This document shows, in pieces, positions 35,002 to 44,561 of a DNA stretch of 64,000 bases; the stretch's first letter is position 1; the number at the start of each line of letters is the position of its first letter. Under the pieces are notes generated by a model, which was not told where the DNA came from, did no database searches, and was given only the letters and a program-made list of their open reading frames with translations. The stretch spans positions 49,997-113,996 of the forward strand of contig NZ_AFNU02000010.1 of the NCBI RefSeq assembly GCF_000215935.2, read 5' to 3'. The stretch comes from Haloplasma contractile SSD-17B. GTDB taxonomy: Bacteria > Bacillota_I > Bacilli_A > Haloplasmatales > Haloplasmataceae. Both the position numbers and the translations under genes were made by a program.

Positions 35002-38000
35002 TTCCCTCACCTCCCATATCACGTTCAATTTTTTTAACTAAATCATCAATATCGTTTACTTTATTTGCATAGTTATAATTATTTTCTTCTAAGCGGTGAT
35101 CAAACTTACAAATCGGCTTATACTGACAATACGCACAAGCACTTCGTTGTTTATTCTTTTGAGGTACAATCTGTACATCTCCTTCTGAAATGTTGATAGC
35201 CGATTCTAAAATGACCTTATTTGCAAAGTTTCTTAATACATTGAGCTCCTTAGCACCAACTACACGCGTATTAGATGTTAAGTCCCCGTTCTTTTTAAAC
35301 TTAACGTTAATAATATCGGATGTTTGTTCATCCTTCAATTTTTCATCCATATAATATAAGCCTTGTCTGTCATCAATCGTATAGCCATCTAATTTGTACG
35401 CTTCCCTATGTTTTTGTAGAATTTCCTCATCTGTCATTTCTGTTTTTCCATTAATCTTCGATTGCTTCACACTCGAATAGAAAGCGCCAGCAGGTAAGAT
35501 GTCTCTTCCTACGATCTTGCTTGCATGGTTTAGTGCGACATCAAGGTAGACAAGAAGCTGTAAACTCGTCTTATTGTAAACAGATGTGTAATCTATTTTT
35601 TTATCACTTGACTTGTAATCGATTACTCTTACGTAAGGCTTTTCAGTATCCGTTACATCAATGCGATCAATAAATCCTTTGATATTTAACTTCGTTCCGT
35701 TTTTAAGGATGCGTTCAGGAATTGTAAATCGTTTTGCCTCGTTACTAAATTCTTCTTCCGTTGCAATCGTCTTAAACTGTGAAAATTGATCTTGATACTT
35801 GATGGTTTGAATGGTTCTAATAAGTGTATCCGAAACTTTATTTAACAGGTGTTGGTTACGCTTATTTTTATTAAAGAAATTACGCTGTATATTCGGTGAT
35901 AGTTTATTTAAAGTGTCTTCAACCAGTTTCCTAACATCGTGGTCTGCCAACTGTGCAAATGTCTTATGATGTTGCATTAACTCCTGTGTAATCCGTTCTA
36001 ATGTATGATGATATAAGTCACCGATATCGGGAGGGGCAACCTCATGTACATCTCGTTCTTTTAACCTTAATCCATAATCAATGAAGTGACTGTAGGGACA
36101 GTTATTAAACTTCTCAATTCTTGAAATACTTGCATTAATTGTATCACCATATAAGCGTTTAGCGTCCTCACGTTCTAACTGAATAGATTCATTTTTATAG
36201 TGTAACGATTTAAGTTTATGTCTTAACCGTTCATCTTGTAAGTAATACTGCTTTAGTGAATTCCAAATTGAATCAATTTTGTACCCTTTTTTCTGTAAAT
36301 GAAGTTGTTTTAACAGTGTTGATGTCGTTTGGTTAATGGTTGTGATATATTTAGGATCATCCCCTTCAGGATGTTCGTAGACATGTCTCTCCACTAGGTT
36401 TGGAAAAATACTCTTTACCTCGCTAATAATTTCTGATGGGAATGCTTCTTTTCCATCTGAATCTGATAACGAATACGATAAAAACAGGTGTTCACTAGGT
36501 GATGATAGAACCGTGTATATAATAAAGTATTCATCTAAAATTGTTTCTTCGATTGTAGGAAATAATTCGACTCCATCGTAGGCTAAAAATTCACGCTCCT
36601 GCTCTGATAAAAGTCCCTTTTCCTTTATCATCTTTGGAATTTCACCTTCGTTTACACCTAAAACAAACGCATTCTTAACTCCAAAGAAAGAAGATTCATC
36701 AAGTCTCCCAATCATTTCAAATCGAGATCTTTTTAACGTACCGATATATACCTGATCAATGGCTGGTGGTACGATTGCAAAGTTCATATTGACTAGTCCT
36801 GTCTCTAAAATCTTAATGAATTCATGGGTTTTGATTTTATAATCCCCACAAATTGTTACAATTTGCTCGAATAGTTCGACAATATGATTCCACACCTGCT
36901 TGTGCTTCTTCGCGCTGTTCAAACTAAAAACATCCTTACTAGATGCTGTTTCTAGTTTTTCATAAAGTTCTAGTTTTTGAGGCACATCGATTGCAATTAA
37001 CAGCTCATACAACGCCTTAATCTTGCCTTTAACGGTTTCTGCTTCTTTAAACCGTTTAATGAATGCGATTAAAGGAGGAGCGATCGAATCCTTAACATCA
37101 TTGATGGTGCGTTCTAATTGTTCATGACCCTTTTTCTTAGTCTTATGCTCGTCAACTAACTTTCTACCAAGATTGACCTTAAACTCAGACAGGTACCAAT
37201 CACGTGCTGTTATACCATGAGATAAACAATAGTTTTCAAAGAGATCAATCTTGTTTCTATATATATCCTGATAGTTTGAAAACTGTTCGAGTTTTACAAA
37301 TTGTTGTTTAATAGGGATAAACAACTCTGTTTTAATTGCCCTGAATACGGCTTCATGGCGCCAGTTTGTTTTTACAATCTCAAGTGCCGCATGGATAAGG
37401 TTTAAAACAGAATGATCCAACATCTGCTTTTTATCATCAATAAAAATTGGGATATTATACTGTCTAAAGATATTTTTAATTAATGGATAATACACGTCTT
37501 GAGAGTTTGTAAAGATACAAAAGTCATTGTAGTTATATCCCTCATGCTTAACACGGTCTAATATCGTACGCGCAGCTTCATGAATTTCAACCTTAGGATT
37601 ATCACATGCTTTTATATGAATGTGGTTTGGTTCTTCCTTATAGTGTTCTTTTTCAATCTTCTTTAGGTTTTGTTCGAGTGCATATAACTCACTAGACAGA
37701 TCAAATCGCTTGATTTCTTCAAAATGGTTTAGTTCTACATGAATGCTTTCATCATGAGCATAACTCAATACTTTCCTAAACGTCTTAAAGGGAAGATGAA
37801 AAAGATGGTCTTCATTTGTCATATCAACCCTTTTTGGATCATCTAGCGTAAACAACATTGTAACCTGCTTCGCATACTTTAAAATCTGCTGTAAAACCGT
37901 TAACTCTAAATTGGTTAACATATGAAACCCATCAATATAGATTTCAGCTTCCTTTATATAATCTGATTCAGAAATTTTTTCAGCTAGTAATCGGAAGTAA

Positions 38001-38542
38001 TCCTCATCATCAACTAATTCATCTTTAAACAATTCATTCAACTGCTCATAAACAAGTTTAATGTCCGCTAGCTTATTTTTAAACGAATCGCTATAGTCAC
38101 TTGTTTCTAAAATATCATCAATGATTTCAGGCGTAATATTAAAGCTTTTAAACTCTTTTATAATTTCGTATAGCATTGATGCAAAATTAGGACTATTTGA
38201 TACATGGTTAAATAACTTCAAATCCTTATTATGATCCTCTAGAATCTTCGTGATCATCATGTTTGTCGTAACATCATTAACAAAGAAACGGGTAGCACCC
38301 CCTACTTCTTGAAAGACACGATGTGCCAATCGTTTAAACCCGAGTACTTGAAGCCTTGAAAATGAATCACGCTCCAAATGTTTCACAATTTCATATTCAG
38401 TTTGAAATGACATCTGTTCAGGTACCATTAGTAAAATCGGTGACCCAACAGAGGTGTCATTATTTAGCCTGGATGTAATCTCATCAAATATATGTTTCGT
38501 TTTACCTGTTCCACTACGTCCTGTAATGACAGTAAGTCCCAT
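34994..38542 (-). CDS. addB: ATP-dependent helicase/nuclease subunit B
   Basis: About 1182 residues. N-terminal Walker A VITGRSGTGKTKHIF of the inactivated helicase domain, and a C-terminal RecB-type nuclease (IDRIDVTD, VRVIDYKSSDK). The four cysteines of the Fe-S cluster are present: FNNCPYSHFIDYGL and CAYCQYKPIC. In AddAB this subunit recognises Chi. Start at ATG 38542 (N-terminus MGLTVITGRSG as in B. subtilis AddB), preceded by GGTGG; ATG at 38557 lacks a site. First gene of addBA. Confidence 0.93.
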   Translation of the reverse strand: MGLTVITGRSGTGKTKHIFDEITSRLNNDTSVGSPILLMVPEQMSFQTEYEIVKHLERDSFSRLQVLGFKRLAHRVFQEVGGATRFFVNDVTTNMMITKILEDHNKDLKLFNHVSNSPNFASMLYEIIKEFKSFNITPEIIDDILETSDYSDSFKNKLADIKLVYEQLNELFKDELVDDEDYFRLLAEKISESDYIKEAEIYIDGFHMLTNLELTVLQQILKYAKQVTMLFTLDDPKRVDMTNEDHLFHLPFKTFRKVLSYAHDESIHVELNHFEEIKRFDLSSELYALEQNLKKIEKEHYKEEPNHIHIKACDNPKVEIHEAARTILDRVKHEGYNYNDFCIFTNSQDVYYPLIKNIFRQYNIPIFIDDKKQMLDHSVLNLIHAALEIVKTNWRHEAVFRAIKTELFIPIKQQFVKLEQFSNYQDIYRNKIDLFENYCLSHGITARDWYLSEFKVNLGRKLVDEHKTKKKGHEQLERTINDVKDSIAPPLIAFIKRFKEAETVKGKIKALYELLIAIDVPQKLELYEKLETASSKDVFSLNSAKKHKQVWNHIVELFEQIVTICGDYKIKTHEFIKILETGLVNMNFAIVPPAIDQVYIGTLKRSRFEMIGRLDESSFFGVKNAFVLGVNEGEIPKMIKEKGLLSEQEREFLAYDGVELFPTIEETILDEYFIIYTVLSSPSEHLFLSYSLSDSDGKEAFPSEIISEVKSIFPNLVERHVYEHPEGDDPKYITTINQTTSTLLKQLHLQKKGYKIDSIWNSLKQYYLQDERLRHKLKSLHYKNESIQLEREDAKRLYGDTINASISRIEKFNNCPYSHFIDYGLRLKERDVHEVAPPDIGDLYHHTLERITQELMQHHKTFAQLADHDVRKLVEDTLNKLSPNIQRNFFNKNKRNQHLLNKVSDTLIRTIQTIKYQDQFSQFKTIATEEEFSNEAKRFTIPERILKNGTKLNIKGFIDRIDVTDTEKPYVRVIDYKSSDKKIDYTSVYNKTSLQLLVYLDVALNHASKIVGRDILPAGAFYSSVKQSKINGKTEMTDEEILQKHREAYKLDGYTIDDRQGLYYMDEKLKDEQTSDIINVKFKKNGDLTSNTRVVGAKELNVLRNFANKVILESAINISEGDVQIVPQKNKQRSACAYCQYKPICKFDHRLEENNYNYANKVNDIDDLVKKIERDMGGEGNE

Positions 38543-39117
38543 ATTATCCACCACCATATTTATTTTCTACTTCCATCCTACTCTTATTTGTTACTGTATA
38601 AATGTATGAAAGTATTATTTGATCATCTTTGTTCTTAAATCCTTACATTATGATTATACGAATCACCGACATGATCTGCACTTTATTAAATTGTATTACA
38701 CTATAAGTAAGTTGCTCAATTGAATGGTACACTTCTATGAATAGCCGTCAAACGTGTATCAGAGTAGTCTTGTATTAAAACACTCAAACGTCCTTATTTA
38801 CTTAACGTACATGCGATTACTCAGATGACGTGGTTGAATTCAATGAATGAAACTTACCCACCATACACGTCGAGTATGTGAATCACGTGATTATGTGTAA
38901 GCATCCATTTATTTATATCATAAAGTTTAATTGATCTTACTGAACACAAAATTTTTTATACATAAATCCATTATAACAAAATTTATAACATATGAATATT
39001 AAAAACCTGTGGAAAGTTTTATAAGTCTTTCTTTAAATTAGTAGAAATTACAAGTAGAAGTCTAATACTTTTTTATGATTGCTAACAATAGTTCTAATAT
39101 TAACTATAAGTCCAATT
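38543..39117. other. Gene-less region upstream of addB
   Basis: About 575 bases. No ORF with a ribosome binding site on either strand and no repeat recognised; contains the addB promoter. Confidence 0.4.
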
Positions 39118-39152
39118 AAAAAGGTCTACCCAGATTACTGAGTAGACCTTTA
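39118..39152 (-). terminator. Terminator of the MsmX-type ATPase gene
   Basis: AAAGGTCTAC / GTAGACCTTT stem with T run on the minus strand, 16 bases past the stop. Confidence 0.85.
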
Positions 39153-39167
39153 TCTATCTTAATTCAA

Positions 39168-40277
39168 TTAGTTCTTTTTAATACGTAATTCACTTTCTGG
39201 GTCAAAGAAGTGACAGTGGTTCATCTTAAGTGCTAACTCTACTTTGTCTCCCATACGGATATCAGTACGAGCGTCTACTTTAGAAACAACACTTTGTCCT
39301 TCTAAGTTTGAATAGATGATTGTCTCAGAACCTAATAATTCTGCAACCTCTACTTCAAACTCAGTAGTTGATTCAGGATTCGCTTCGATATCTAATGGCT
39401 TGTCACTAATGTGCTCAGGACGAATTCCTAAGATTACCTCTTTGTCTTCGTATCCTTTATTTCTTAATAAGTCAGCCTTAGGTTTAGGAACTGTTATTTT
39501 TTTGAATTCATTAATGTGGAAGAATCCATCTTCTTTGAACATACCACGGATGAAATTCATTGGAGGTGTTCCGATGAATCCACCTACGAATACGTTATTT
39601 GGATTGTCATAAATTTCCTTTGGAGCTCCAATTTGTTGGATGTATCCATCTTTCATAACGACGATACGAGTTGCCATTGTCATCGCTTCAATTTGGTCAT
39701 GGGTAACGTATACTGTAGTCGTTCCGATACGGTCATGCAATTTTGTGATTTCAGCACGCATTTGTACACGTAGCTTAGCATCTAAGTTTGATAATGGCTC
39801 ATCCATTAAGAATACCTTAGCGTCACGTACGATTGCACGTCCTAATGCAACACGCTGACGTTGTCCACCTGATAATGCTTTTGGTTTACGATCTAAGTAT
39901 GCTTTTAGTCCTAATATTTCTGCTGCATCTTGAACACGACGTTCAATCTCATCTTTAGGGAATTTACGTAATTTTAAACCAAACGCCATATTATCATATA
40001 CATTCATATGAGGATATAGTGCATAGTTCTGGAATACCATCGCGATGTTACGGTCCTTAGGTGCTACGTCATTCATTAACTCATCGTCAATGTATAATTC
40101 TCCACCTGTAATTTCTTCAAGACCAGCGATCATACGAAGTGTAGTTGATTTACCACACCCAGAAGGTCCTACGAATACGATAAATTCTTTATCTCTAACT
40201 TCTAAGTTGAAATCAAATACTGCTTGTACATTATTGTCATATACTTTATCAATGCTTTTCATTTTCAAAGTTGCCAT
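39168..40277 (-). CDS. Carbohydrate ABC transporter ATPase, MsmX/MalK/UgpC type
   Basis: 369 residues. ATPase domain: Walker A GPSGCGKST, Q-loop MVFQNYALYPHM, signature LSGGQRQRVALGRA, Walker B VFLMDEPLSNLD, His switch VYVTHD. The C-terminal OB/TOBE domain (about 240-369, GIRPEHISD) is typical of sugar importers. No permease or binding protein gene is next to it, so it is probably a shared ATPase like B. subtilis MsmX. AGGAGG before ATG; a cre-like sequence lies inside its promoter. Confidence 0.92.
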   Translation of the reverse strand: MATLKMKSIDKVYDNNVQAVFDFNLEVRDKEFIVFVGPSGCGKSTTLRMIAGLEEITGGELYIDDELMNDVAPKDRNIAMVFQNYALYPHMNVYDNMAFGLKLRKFPKDEIERRVQDAAEILGLKAYLDRKPKALSGGQRQRVALGRAIVRDAKVFLMDEPLSNLDAKLRVQMRAEITKLHDRIGTTTVYVTHDQIEAMTMATRIVVMKDGYIQQIGAPKEIYDNPNNVFVGGFIGTPPMNFIRGMFKEDGFFHINEFKKITVPKPKADLLRNKGYEDKEVILGIRPEHISDKPLDIEANPESTTEFEVEVAELLGSETIIYSNLEGQSVVSKVDARTDIRMGDKVELALKMNHCHFFDPESELRIKKN

Positions 40278-40321
40278 TTTAATATTCCTCCTTGATAGTA
40301 TCTTTTGTTTTCTACATCACT

Positions 40322-40350
40322 ATTATAAATTAAAATCGCTTACAAGTAAA
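40322..40350 (-). promoter_or_regulatory. Promoter of the MsmX-type gene with an embedded cre-like sequence
   Basis: On the minus strand TTTACT and TATAAT are 17 bases apart. The spacer begins TGTAAGCGATTTTA (40331-40344), which matches the first half of the CcpA site TGWAARCG but is poor in the second half. Confidence 0.4.
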
Positions 40351-40478
40351 TGTAATTCATGCACATGATTTTCGCCCATTAAATGTGCAACGTGTATAAT
40401 TATTAATTCTTACCATCTATCAATTAATTTTAATTTAGCGCCTTATAAGGTATTACTGTATAAATTTAATAATATGCC

Positions 40479-41339
40479 TCATATAGAAAGTGCTAAATAC
40501 ACAATAAATGCATCATCAAACTTTTTAATATTGAACCCTGTCGTTTGTATAAATTTTTCGATCTTGTTTTGAAATGTATTTCGATGCATGAAACAGTTCT
40601 TAGCCGATAACGAGACGTTCATATTTGTCTCAAAAAACGTTTTAATCATATTCAACATTTCTTTATCTGTAACAAAATCACCTAGTACATATTTTTTAAA
40701 ATCGTCTTTTAAAGTAGCATCCATTACGTTCACAATATTATTATACATTAAGTCCGCTCTTGTTACTCTCGATTTAGTTGTTTTTTGTAACTCTATAAAA
40801 CTTTCAAATTCGAACATAAACACTTGTTTAAGTTCTTCGTTTAACACACTCAAATCACTTTCGTAGAAAAACAAGTCAACATAGAAATCAGAAGTGATTG
40901 AATCTACAAAATCACCTATATCTTGGGTAAGTTCTTGTGGTGTAATCACAATAATAACCGATTCTCGTTTAAATATAAGTGTATCAGGACCTAAAAAGTC
41001 GTGCATAAGAGTTAATAGTTCACTTAATGTTTCTCGTTCAATATACTGTAATGGCTTCATTAATATATATTTTAGTTTGTTGTACGTGTCTTTATCTGGC
41101 TTGCTTCCTTCTCCTAATAAATACTCTAAGACCTCGATATCTCGGTCGGTAAAATCACGGTCATCTAAACGTTCATAGTGCATATCAAGAAGTACTAATT
41201 CATTACTCGAAACTGCATTTTTCTCTATACCGAATATTAGATGTTCAATAGACTTAAAATAATAGTATGTATTAAAATCATAGTGTTCGATTTCGTCAAT
41301 ATAGGACGAACCATACAATTTCCTTAGCTCTTTATTCAT
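40479..41339 (-). CDS. PucR/CdaR-type transcription regulator
   Basis: 286 residues. The C-terminal 50 residues are the PucR helix-turn-helix (MNVSLSAKNCFMHRNTFQNK, then TGFNIKKFDDAFIVYLAL). The N-terminal 230 residues have no recognised sensor domain. Start taken at ATG 41339 after AGGAAGTGA; the frame opens earlier (41402) without a site. It lies 200 bases upstream of the MsmX-type gene on the same strand and could control it (inference). Confidence 0.7.
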   Translation of the reverse strand: MNKELRKLYGSSYIDEIEHYDFNTYYYFKSIEHLIFGIEKNAVSSNELVLLDMHYERLDDRDFTDRDIEVLEYLLGEGSKPDKDTYNKLKYILMKPLQYIERETLSELLTLMHDFLGPDTLIFKRESVIIVITPQELTQDIGDFVDSITSDFYVDLFFYESDLSVLNEELKQVFMFEFESFIELQKTTKSRVTRADLMYNNIVNVMDATLKDDFKKYVLGDFVTDKEMLNMIKTFFETNMNVSLSAKNCFMHRNTFQNKIEKFIQTTGFNIKKFDDAFIVYLALSI

Positions 41340-41492
41340 TTTATCACTTCCTGTTTCGTTTGAAATAACATATAGTATCTTATCTAATATCTTTAAAATC
41401 AATTTTATTCAAACATTACTTTTTCCAAAAAATCATGACTCTTATTATATAGTATAACAAATTTTTACAGTTCTCGAAATAGTAATCGATGC

Positions 41493-41552
41493 TTGACTTA
41501 TTTATTAATGTATATTATTATAGGTATTGTCAATATACCCCTACCGGTATAT
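41493..41552 (+). promoter_or_regulatory. Promoter of the rhodanese gene with CsoR/CstR-like operator
   Basis: TTGACT (41493-41498) and TATTAT (41516-41521), 17 bases apart, followed at the transcription start by ATATACCCCTACCGGTATAT (41533-41552). G/C tracts flanked by TATA arms are the hallmark of CsoR-family operators, and CstR members control rhodanese genes in response to persulfide. No regulator gene of this family is in the window. Confidence 0.5.
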
Positions 41553-41565
41553 AGGAGGTGAATAT

Positions 41566-41871
41566 ATGTACAAGACAATTACTACAAAAGAATTAAAATC
41601 ATTAATTGATTTGGATGAACCAATTAATATAATAGATGTGCGTGAACAATTTGAACATAGAACTGGTCATGTACCTGGTTCTGTGAATGTACCGGTTAAT
41701 ACCTTAATTCAAGGTGCTAGTCGCTACTTAAAGAAAGAAGAACCAAATTATATTATCTGTCAATCAGGTAGCAGAAGCCAACTAGTCTGTCAACTATTAC
41801 TAAGGCAAGGCTATCAAGTAATTGATGTTCTTGGTGGGCATGGTGCTTATAACGGTCCTCTGAACAGATGA
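41566..41871 (+). CDS. Single-domain rhodanese (sulfurtransferase)
   Basis: 101 residues, one rhodanese domain moving sulfane sulfur through a persulfide. Active-site loop CQSGSRS with the catalytic Cys (about residue 65), plus IIDVREQFEHRTGHVPGSVN and the GGHGAYNG end. Start at ATG 41566 after AGGAGGTGA; the frame is open upstream but no other site exists. Stand-alone gene with its own promoter, operator-like sequence and terminator, typical of persulfide-detoxification genes. Confidence 0.88.
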   Translation: MYKTITTKELKSLIDLDEPINIIDVREQFEHRTGHVPGSVNVPVNTLIQGASRYLKKEEPNYIICQSGSRSQLVCQLLLRQGYQVIDVLGGHGAYNGPLNR

Positions 41872-41945
41872 GACAATTAAAAAACATCGTAAAACAGCTA
41901 TAATCAACCCAACAATTGATTATATACATTCATTCTAAACTCCCT

Positions 41946-41993
41946 AAAATACGCTTTATTATGCAGTCTCTGTATAATACGGCGTATTTTTTC
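41946..41993 (+). terminator. Terminator of the rhodanese gene
   Basis: AAAATACGC / GCGTATTTT outer stem with an inner TTATTAT / GTATAATA arm and a T run. Confidence 0.75.
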
Positions 41994-42276
41994 TTATTCT
42001 TATTTTTTTTGAAACGTTTACTAAGAAAAATAGAATGAGAATAGTTAATCAGCAGATGTCTAAACGCTTATTATAAAAAGACTTAATCGATCAAGCATTG
42101 TAACAGAATTGCTATGGTACCTTTATCCGCAATTATGCTTCACTCTTACGTTGTGATGAGTCATTACTAATATTCTGTTCTCATGTTCCTAGACATCACA
42201 TACCATACTATTAGATGTTCGATTGGATTGATTATACTTAACATTAATTAACCTTGTTCATACCTAATGTTGTAAA

Positions 42277-43221
42277 TCAAGTGATCTGGAATAATGTGTT
42301 ATGAACTTGACCTTGTAGCTTTTCCAACTGTAAAATGACTTGTTTCATATCATGAGCAGCGGGAATTTCAAATTTAAGCAATTGATTTGTAATCGGATGC
42401 TTAAACTGTAACTTATAACTATGTAAGGCTTGTCTATTTATGTAATTTACACCTCCGCCGTATAGTGAATCACCTATTAGGGGATGACCAATACTAGACA
42501 AGTGCACACGTATTTGATGGGTTCGACCTGTTAATAGTTCACATTCAACCAAGGTATGTTGCTGGTACCATTCTTTTGGTGTGACGATTGTAGTGGCCGA
42601 TTTTCCGTTTTCATGCTCATCTCTTACTACTAACCGCTTAACTGGATGTGTTTCATCCCTCTTAATGGCATGCTCAATCGTGATGTTCTTAGCTATAGTA
42701 TGCTCTACAATGGCTAGATACTTCCGTTTAATCTTAGTTTTATCATTCATTAGATGGTGAATATATCGATTTTTAGCAACTATTAAAAGTCCTGATGTAT
42801 CTTTATCTAATCGATTAATAAAATGCACCGTTGTTTGCTGATTAATTTTTTTATAGTGATGCATGATACTATTAGCCAAGGTTAGATTTTTATAACGCAT
42901 ATTCGGAATACAAGCAATCCCATGTTGTTTATTGATAACGAGTAAAAAATCATCTTCATAGACAATTTGTAATGGAAATCCCAGTGTTTCTAAGTTTTGT
43001 GGTGATAGATTATCACTTGGTATTTCATCCGGTAATTTGACAATTAATACATCCTGTTCACTTAGCCGGTCAACCAATCTCACACACTTCTCGTTTAAAA
43101 GTACAGTACCACCACGATGCTTAATTGAAATGAGTAATTTTCTTGAGATATTTCTTTCTAATAAGAAAGTTTTAATGTTTTTACCAGCATCTTGTTCTTT
43201 TATTGTATACATCAATTCCAT
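42277..43221 (-). CDS. RluD-type pseudouridine synthase
   Basis: 314 residues: N-terminal S4-like segment (about 15-60, ISRKLLISIKHRGGTVLLN) and RluA/RluD catalytic domain with INRLDKDTSGLLIVAK carrying the catalytic Asp, RKYLAIVEH and CELLTGRTHQIRVHLSSIGHPLIGD. Isomerises uridines in rRNA or tRNA; target unknown. Start ATG 43221 after AGGTGA; a GTG at 43230 falls inside that site. In Bacillus the same neighbourhood (nadK, relQ, CYTH) carries yjbO, which this probably matches. Confidence 0.88.
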   Translation of the reverse strand: MELMYTIKEQDAGKNIKTFLLERNISRKLLISIKHRGGTVLLNEKCVRLVDRLSEQDVLIVKLPDEIPSDNLSPQNLETLGFPLQIVYEDDFLLVINKQHGIACIPNMRYKNLTLANSIMHHYKKINQQTTVHFINRLDKDTSGLLIVAKNRYIHHLMNDKTKIKRKYLAIVEHTIAKNITIEHAIKRDETHPVKRLVVRDEHENGKSATTIVTPKEWYQQHTLVECELLTGRTHQIRVHLSSIGHPLIGDSLYGGGVNYINRQALHSYKLQFKHPITNQLLKFEIPAAHDMKQVILQLEKLQGQVHNTLFQIT

Positions 43222-43329
43222 ATTCTTCACCTACTTACTGATTTATTTCCACCATAAATTATTAACCTACTATACAAATTATAAGCTATGTTAAAAATAC
43301 TTGTTAATTTAGGATGTAAAAATAACAAT

Positions 43330-43498
43330 CGATTTTAGTATATAGTGCTTAATTTAAATTTTTAACATCCTAAAACACTACGCGTGATTTTTGTATATGG
43401 TGCTAATTTTTTATTTTTTACAGCAAACAAAAACACGACTCGCGATTTTTGTATATGGTTCTAATTTTTTATTTTTAACATTTAAAAACACTACTACT
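43330..43498. repeat. Three imperfect direct repeats of 55-58 bases
   Basis: Copies begin near 43330, 43385 and 43443. Each reads CGATTTTWGTATAT-GT-CTAATTT, a T-rich stretch, AACA and AAAACAC. The sequence TAGGATGT-AAAAA at 43311 is the inverted partner of TTTTTAACATCCTA in copy 1. Located between nadK and the RluD-type gene, upstream of the latter's start, outside any ORF. Confidence 0.7.
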
Positions 43499-43662
43499 CT
43501 CGTGTTTCATGAATATAATTTAATTATTATTATTAAAAGTTAAACTGAAACACTACAGTTTATTACTTGTTCATAATTTAAGTGAAACTTATAGGTATTA
43601 TGGTTTCTCATGACACACTAAAACCAACATTAAACGGAATCATAGCAAAATTTTTCTGTCAT

Positions 43663-43705
43663 AAAAAATAAGGCTGATCGCTTGTAACAAAGCTTTAGCC
43701 TTAAT
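43663..43705 (-). terminator. Terminator of relQ-nadK
   Basis: AAGGCT / AGCCTT stem with a large loop and ATTTTTTATG after it on the minus strand. Confidence 0.65.
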
Positions 43706-43739
43706 CAAAGCACCACAGAAAAGGTGCACATTCATTAAA

Positions 43740-44522
43740 TCATAAAAATGAACGTTTAATACGATTCCAAAAATCATTTTCTCGGTATTGTCTAAATCGA
43801 ACACGCTTATCCGACAACTTACACTTCACATATTTATAATTTTTCAAATCACGATGATAATGATCAATGGTAATCGTAGCTCGGTTGAAATCCGCAGCCC
43901 GTAATATAAGCGTCTGATTCTTTGCTAATATAATTGGCGCACTTATAGTTCGATATACATTACTATTAATTGAAGCCATCTCAGTTAATTGAAATGCTTC
44001 AATTTTTGGATGCATGACTGCCCCACCTAGGGATTTATTATACGCTGAACTACCGGTAGGTGTTGAGACACAAAGTCCTGTACCCCTAAATGATTCAAAG
44101 TGATCCTGATCAATATAGACTTCAATAAACTGAGTACGATAAGGGTTCATTAAGGTGATTTCATTTAAGGCATAAATTTCTTCACATCCATTTTCTGAAC
44201 ATATTGTTGTTTCTAATAACGGAAAATGAATTTCATCATAAAGGTTATCTTTCATCTTATCAACAAGGAAATCAATTTCCTCAGGAGTAAAATCTGTATA
44301 AAATCCAAGTTTACCTGTATGAATACCGATAAATGAGACCTCTTCTAATCGATCAATAAATTTATGTACTGTCTTTAGCATCGTTCCGTCCCCACCGATG
44401 GTAAAAATCAGTTCTGGTTCTTCACGATTGTATTCATAGCCTAATTTTGATAGTTCTGTCTTAAGTCTTTCTGCAACTTCTGTTGAATATTCATCTAATT
44501 TACTAAAGATACAATAATTCAT
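43740..44522 (-). CDS. nadK: NAD kinase
   Basis: ATP-dependent phosphorylation of NAD to NADP. 260 residues with the family motifs ELIFTIGGDGTMLKTVH, SFIGIHTGKLGFYTDF, ALNEITL and GLCVSTPTGSSAYNKSLGG. AAAGGATG before ATG. Lies 39 bases after relQ in the same direction, as in many Bacillota. Confidence 0.95.
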   Translation of the reverse strand: MNYCIFSKLDEYSTEVAERLKTELSKLGYEYNREEPELIFTIGGDGTMLKTVHKFIDRLEEVSFIGIHTGKLGFYTDFTPEEIDFLVDKMKDNLYDEIHFPLLETTICSENGCEEIYALNEITLMNPYRTQFIEVYIDQDHFESFRGTGLCVSTPTGSSAYNKSLGGAVMHPKIEAFQLTEMASINSNVYRTISAPIILAKNQTLILRAADFNRATITIDHYHRDLKNYKYVKCKLSDKRVRFRQYRENDFWNRIKRSFL

Positions 44523-44561
44523 ACCATGACATCCTTTGCTAACTCTCTTTTTTCTTTCACA

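Noticed and set aside
42800..42860. NRLD in place of HRLD in the pseudouridine synthase active site
   Set aside because: To my knowledge Asn at this position is common in Firmicute RluD-type enzymes, and the catalytic Asp is present, so it is not unusual.
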